Assembly (NCBI GenBank): GCA_016209895.1
Contig: JACQVH010000067.1
Span: 1-33,605 of the forward strand
DNA length: 33,605 nucleotides
Source of the DNA: Candidatus Hydrogenedentota bacterium
GTDB taxonomy: Bacteria; Hydrogenedentota; Hydrogenedentia; Hydrogenedentales; SLHB01
Direction of reading: 5' to 3'
A program made the position numbers and the translations under genes. Of the stretch, positions 31,386 to 33,605 are shown one piece after another (the first letter of the stretch is position 1; every line of letters starts with the position of its first letter). The notes beneath the pieces are model-generated. The model had not been told where the DNA came from, ran no database searches, and saw nothing but the letters and a program-made list of their open reading frames with translations.

Positions 31386-32834
31386 TTATCCTTTGACAAC
31401 GCCGATGGGGCGGATGCGGGCGACGCGGCGGCCGATGCCGGCGCGGTCGAGGACTTCGGCAACGATGTCAATGTCTTTATAGGCGTCGGGACATTCTTCA
31501 CTGACGGTGTGCTTGTCGCGGGCCATGACGATGACGTCGTGCTCGGCAAGCTCTTTGAGGAGCGACCCGGCGTCGTGGGATTTGCGGGCGGCGGTGCGGC
31601 TCATGACTCGGCCGGCGCCGTGGCACGAACTGCCGAACGTATCGGAAAGCGCGCCTTCGGTGCCGGCGCATACGAACGAGCCGGTGCCCATGTCGCCGGG
31701 GACAAGGACGGGCTGGCCGACTTCGCGGTAGACGGGCGGCACCTCGCTACGGCTGCCGGGAAAGGCGCGGGTGGCGCCTTTGCGATGCACGCATAGGCGG
31801 CGGCGCACCCCGTTGACCTCGTGCACTTCGAATTTCGCGATGTTATGGCACACGTCGTAGACCAGCCGCGCGCCCAGTTCCCGATCGGAGATGCCGAGCT
31901 TGTGTTCGAGCGATTTGCGGGCCAAGTGCATCATGATGTGGCGGTTGGCCCAGGCGTAATTGGCGGCGGCGGCCATGGCGGCGAGATATTCGCGGCCTTC
32001 GGGCGAATGGACCGGGGCGCAGCAGAGTTGGCGGTCCGGCAGTTCGATTCCGTACTTGGCGGACGCGCGTATCATGACGTGGAGGAAGTCGTCGCAGACC
32101 TGGTAACCGAGGCCGCGGCTGCCGCTGTGAATCATCAGCGTGACGCGACCTTCCGCCAGTCCGTACACGTCGGCGACGTGGGCATCGAACACCTTTTCGA
32201 CGACGCCGAGTTCGGCGAAGTGGTTGCCGGAGCCGAGGGTGCCGAGTTGGCCCTCGCCGCGGCTGACGGCGCGGGCCGAGACGACGTTGGCGTCGGCGCC
32301 GGCCAGGCAACCATTCTCTTCGGTCGTCTCCAAATCGGCGGACGTCCCATAGCCGTGTTCGACGGCCCAGCGCGCGCCCTTCTCGAGCACCTGTTTCAGT
32401 TCTTTTTCGTTGAGTTTCGGGATCGCTCCGTGGGACCCGACACCGCACGGGATATCGCGGTACAAGCCGTTGACGAGTTCGCGCAGCTTGGGCTTGACCG
32501 CGTGGTATTCGAGTTGCGTGGCGAGGAGTCGGCAGCCGCAGTTGATGTCGTAGCCGACGCCGCCGGGAGAGATCACGCCGCCCTCGTCGGGGTCGGTGGC
32601 GGCCACTCCGCCGATGGGGAAGCCGTAGCCCCAGTGGGCGTCGGGCATGGCCAGGGCGTAGCCGACGATGCCGGGCAGGCAAGCGACATTGGCGACCTGT
32701 TCGGCGGCCTTGTCGGAGCAGATGCTTTTGATCAAGCGCTCGTCGGCAATGATTCGGCCCGGGACGCGCATCGCGCCGGTCTTGGGGATTTCCCAGGTCG
32801 TATCGTTTATCTTCACCATCTGATATTCGGTCAT
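31386..32834 (-). CDS. rtcB: RNA-splicing ligase RtcB
   Basis: 482 residues, normal for RtcB. Metal and GMP-binding elements are present: G-Y-D-I-N-C-G (Asp96, Cys99), G-S-G-N-H-F near 200, S-G-S-R-G-L-G and S-C-H-G-A-G-R near 405 (the guanylylated histidine). The canonical C-terminus R-P-I-G-V-V-K-G is intact. It joins 2',3'-cyclic phosphate or 3'-phosphate RNA ends to 5'-OH ends for tRNA splicing or RNA repair. GAGG lies about 10 bases before the ATG. No RtcA or RtcR gene is adjacent; its neighbours downstream are HEPN and nucleotidyltransferase genes, both RNA-damage types. Confidence 0.96.
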   Translation of the reverse strand: MTEYQMVKINDTTWEIPKTGAMRVPGRIIADERLIKSICSDKAAEQVANVACLPGIVGYALAMPDAHWGYGFPIGGVAATDPDEGGVISPGGVGYDINCGCRLLATQLEYHAVKPKLRELVNGLYRDIPCGVGSHGAIPKLNEKELKQVLEKGARWAVEHGYGTSADLETTEENGCLAGADANVVSARAVSRGEGQLGTLGSGNHFAELGVVEKVFDAHVADVYGLAEGRVTLMIHSGSRGLGYQVCDDFLHVMIRASAKYGIELPDRQLCCAPVHSPEGREYLAAMAAAANYAWANRHIMMHLARKSLEHKLGISDRELGARLVYDVCHNIAKFEVHEVNGVRRRLCVHRKGATRAFPGSRSEVPPVYREVGQPVLVPGDMGTGSFVCAGTEGALSDTFGSSCHGAGRVMSRTAARKSHDAGSLLKELAEHDVIVMARDKHTVSEECPDAYKDIDIVAEVLDRAGIGRRVARIRPIGVVKG

Positions 32835-32904
32835 GACTTTCTTCCCTCATAAGGGACACACATGTAGCGGGGAGAATATGCCCCCCGAGCAACGCGAATT
32901 TCCA

Positions 32905-32924
32905 CTTGATTGAGAGGAATCAAG
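32905..32924. promoter_or_regulatory. Perfect inverted repeat upstream of rtcB
   Basis: CTTGATT, six-base spacer, AATCAAG: a 7-bp perfect inverted repeat about 70-90 bp upstream of the rtcB start. The position suits an operator or activator site; no -24/-12 (sigma-54) element is visible. Confidence 0.4.
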
Positions 32925-33066
32925 TTTGTAGGAAATGATGTATTATGGACCCTCCTTCGCCAAGGCTTCGGAGGGCAAGCTGCGGAATTGAGCTGAGGCG
33001 AGGGGGCGCGGCGTGTAAGTGGTTGGGGCACAATGGTCTGATGCGGCGCGAGGGGGCGAATCCGTG

Positions 33067-33174
33067 CGAAAAAGTGTGTATAAAACGTGTATAAAGCGTA
33101 CATTTTTTCGTAAATTTTGTGCATTCTTGTGTACAAAGTGTGTATAAAGTGTGCATAAAACGTGCACTTTTTCG
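33067..33174. repeat. AT-rich 10-11-bp periodic array with 10-bp terminal inverted repeats
   Basis: Units such as AAAGTGTGTAT, AAAACGTGTAT, AAAGCGTACAT and AAAGTGTGCAT repeat roughly every 10-11 bp. CGAAAAAGTG (33067-33076) and CACTTTTTCG (33165-33174) are perfect inverted repeats at the two ends. It is far more AT-rich than its surroundings. Confidence 0.75.
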
Positions 33175-33554
33175 AGAGGGTCGGTTGGTTCACACTACGC
33201 ATAATGCGAATCCTCCACAAGTCGCGGGTTGTCGTCCAGTCGGTTTCTTCGCATATTCGTGTTCGGGCCGGTCCACCCTATTCGCAGGTCTCGGTTCATG
33301 GCTTGTTGTCCACCTTAAACCGTTACGTTTAGAGGTTTTAGCCTTTCCAGTCTTCCATTCGGCATTGGTCATTTCGCCAGTGGCGGATAAATCCGAATTC
33401 AGCATTGCAAATGTCCTTCCATATATCCAGCCCCCGGTGTTATCCCGCCTCGGGCGGGATTCTGGTGTCTCGCGCATGGGGGCGATTCATGCGCAGGGGC
33501 CGGGGAGCAAGCTCCCCTCAGAAAAGCGGTAGCAAGCTCCCGCAGTCCAAAGAA

Positions 33555-33587
33555 CCCACTATATATATAGCCGCGGGCGTTGCACTC
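33555..33587 (-). repeat. Dispersed repeat, copy 3 (GTGCAACGCC family, inverted)
   Basis: The reverse complement reads GAGTGCAACGCCCGCGGCTA then an alternating TA tract and GTGG, aligning with 11702-11732 and 10690-10720. Confidence 0.75.
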
Positions 33588-33605
33588 GACCGATGTAAAA
33601 AGTGA

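Larger units (their letters stand above)
32835..33605. other. Non-coding region upstream of rtcB to the window end
   Basis: No supportable gene in 771 bases. It holds the rtcB leader with an inverted repeat (32905-32924), an AT-rich periodic array (33067-33174), small palindromes (CCCGCC-TCG-GGCGGG near 33445; GGGGAGC-AA-GCTCCCC at 33502-33517) and a dispersed repeat at 33555-33587. Confidence 0.7.

Noticed and set aside
31821-32852. 343-codon open frame on the plus strand, opposite rtcB (and similar long frames at 31843-32892 minus and 31257-31796 plus)
   Set aside because: These are shadows of rtcB in GC-rich DNA: the sense strand gives full RtcB motifs, while these frames have low-complexity Val/Gly/Ala or Arg-rich composition and no family features.
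32835-33066. Sigma-54/RtcR-type promoter for rtcB
   Set aside because: I found no TGGCA-N-TTGC-type -24/-12 element upstream, and no rtcR gene is in the window.
1-33605. tRNA or rRNA genes
   Set aside because: No cloverleaf with T-loop GTTCGAATC-like sequence or rRNA-like segment was recognised by eye; a covariance search was not possible.

Overview
The window looks like a chromosomal stretch of a free-living Gram-negative bacterium with moderate to high GC. My best guess is the PVC / Hydrogenedentes / Omnitrophica part of the tree. The signs are an '[28 protein letters not shown]'-type prepilin (written here in pieces in its own entry), a DUF2961 protein, an O-mannosyltransferase-like membrane protein with C-terminal TPRs, a very large AsmA-like protein, and many short-period tandem arrays between genes. 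This placement is inference from gene style only; no rRNA or other marker gene is present.

Left end, 1-5207 (mobile and weapon-like): the 5' end of a REP-associated (Y1) transposase runs off the window. Next come a small membrane protein and a 1348-residue RHS repeat protein on the minus strand. The RHS protein ends in a unique 142-residue, cysteine-rich, membrane-helix-containing tip, so the two genes look like a polymorphic toxin and its immunity protein. The RHS gene has lost its native 5' end: it is joined to the first 40 codons of an IS21-family istA, followed by the 23-bp repeat array of the IS21 end. Two identical 24-bp direct repeats (209-232 and 5184-5207) bracket this islet. The second one cuts into a cyclase-like gene.

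5208-10480 (integron cassettes without an integrase): three attC-like folded sites (5768-5827, 9248-9311, 10218-10277) delimit gene cassettes, all transcribed rightward. One is a truncated cyclase-like cassette. One is an unusually large 3.5-kb cassette with four tightly coupled genes: GT-A glycosyltransferase, alpha/beta hydrolase, left-handed beta-helix acyltransferase, and a membrane-anchored protein of unknown function. One is a single-gene cassette with a 2H-like motif. After the third site lies a decayed cassette with the tail of an SF2 helicase. The four-gene cassette is the best candidate in the window for an undescribed system.

10540-11950 holds no gene I can support. It is a graveyard of dispersed repeats and hairpins, including four consecutive stem-TGAA/TAAA-stem palindromes.

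11954-25717 (more stable chromosome): a small membrane protein; a free-standing GspF/PilC N-domain-like protein with a good promoter and operator-like palindrome; ComF; a PIN-domain toxin with a small partner; then a rightward run of M20 peptidase, YeiH-type transporter, small membrane protein, O-mannosyltransferase/TPR protein, prepilin-like protein, AsmA-like protein and radical SAM/SPASM protein. Facing it is an orphan adenine methyltransferase with an N-terminal winged helix and a near-leaderless promoter carrying an operator-like repeat.

25918-33605: a two-gene module of unknown function whose first gene is broken by what look like homopolymer-length errors; a secreted DUF2961 protein; a divergent GlmU-like nucleotidyltransferase; an AbiEii-like nucleotidyltransferase; a HEPN (UPF0332-like) gene coupled to a 115-residue partner; and the RNA ligase rtcB. 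Upstream of rtcB is an AT-rich, roughly 10-11-bp periodic array closed by perfect 10-bp inverted repeats. The last 430 bases are non-coding dispersed repeats.
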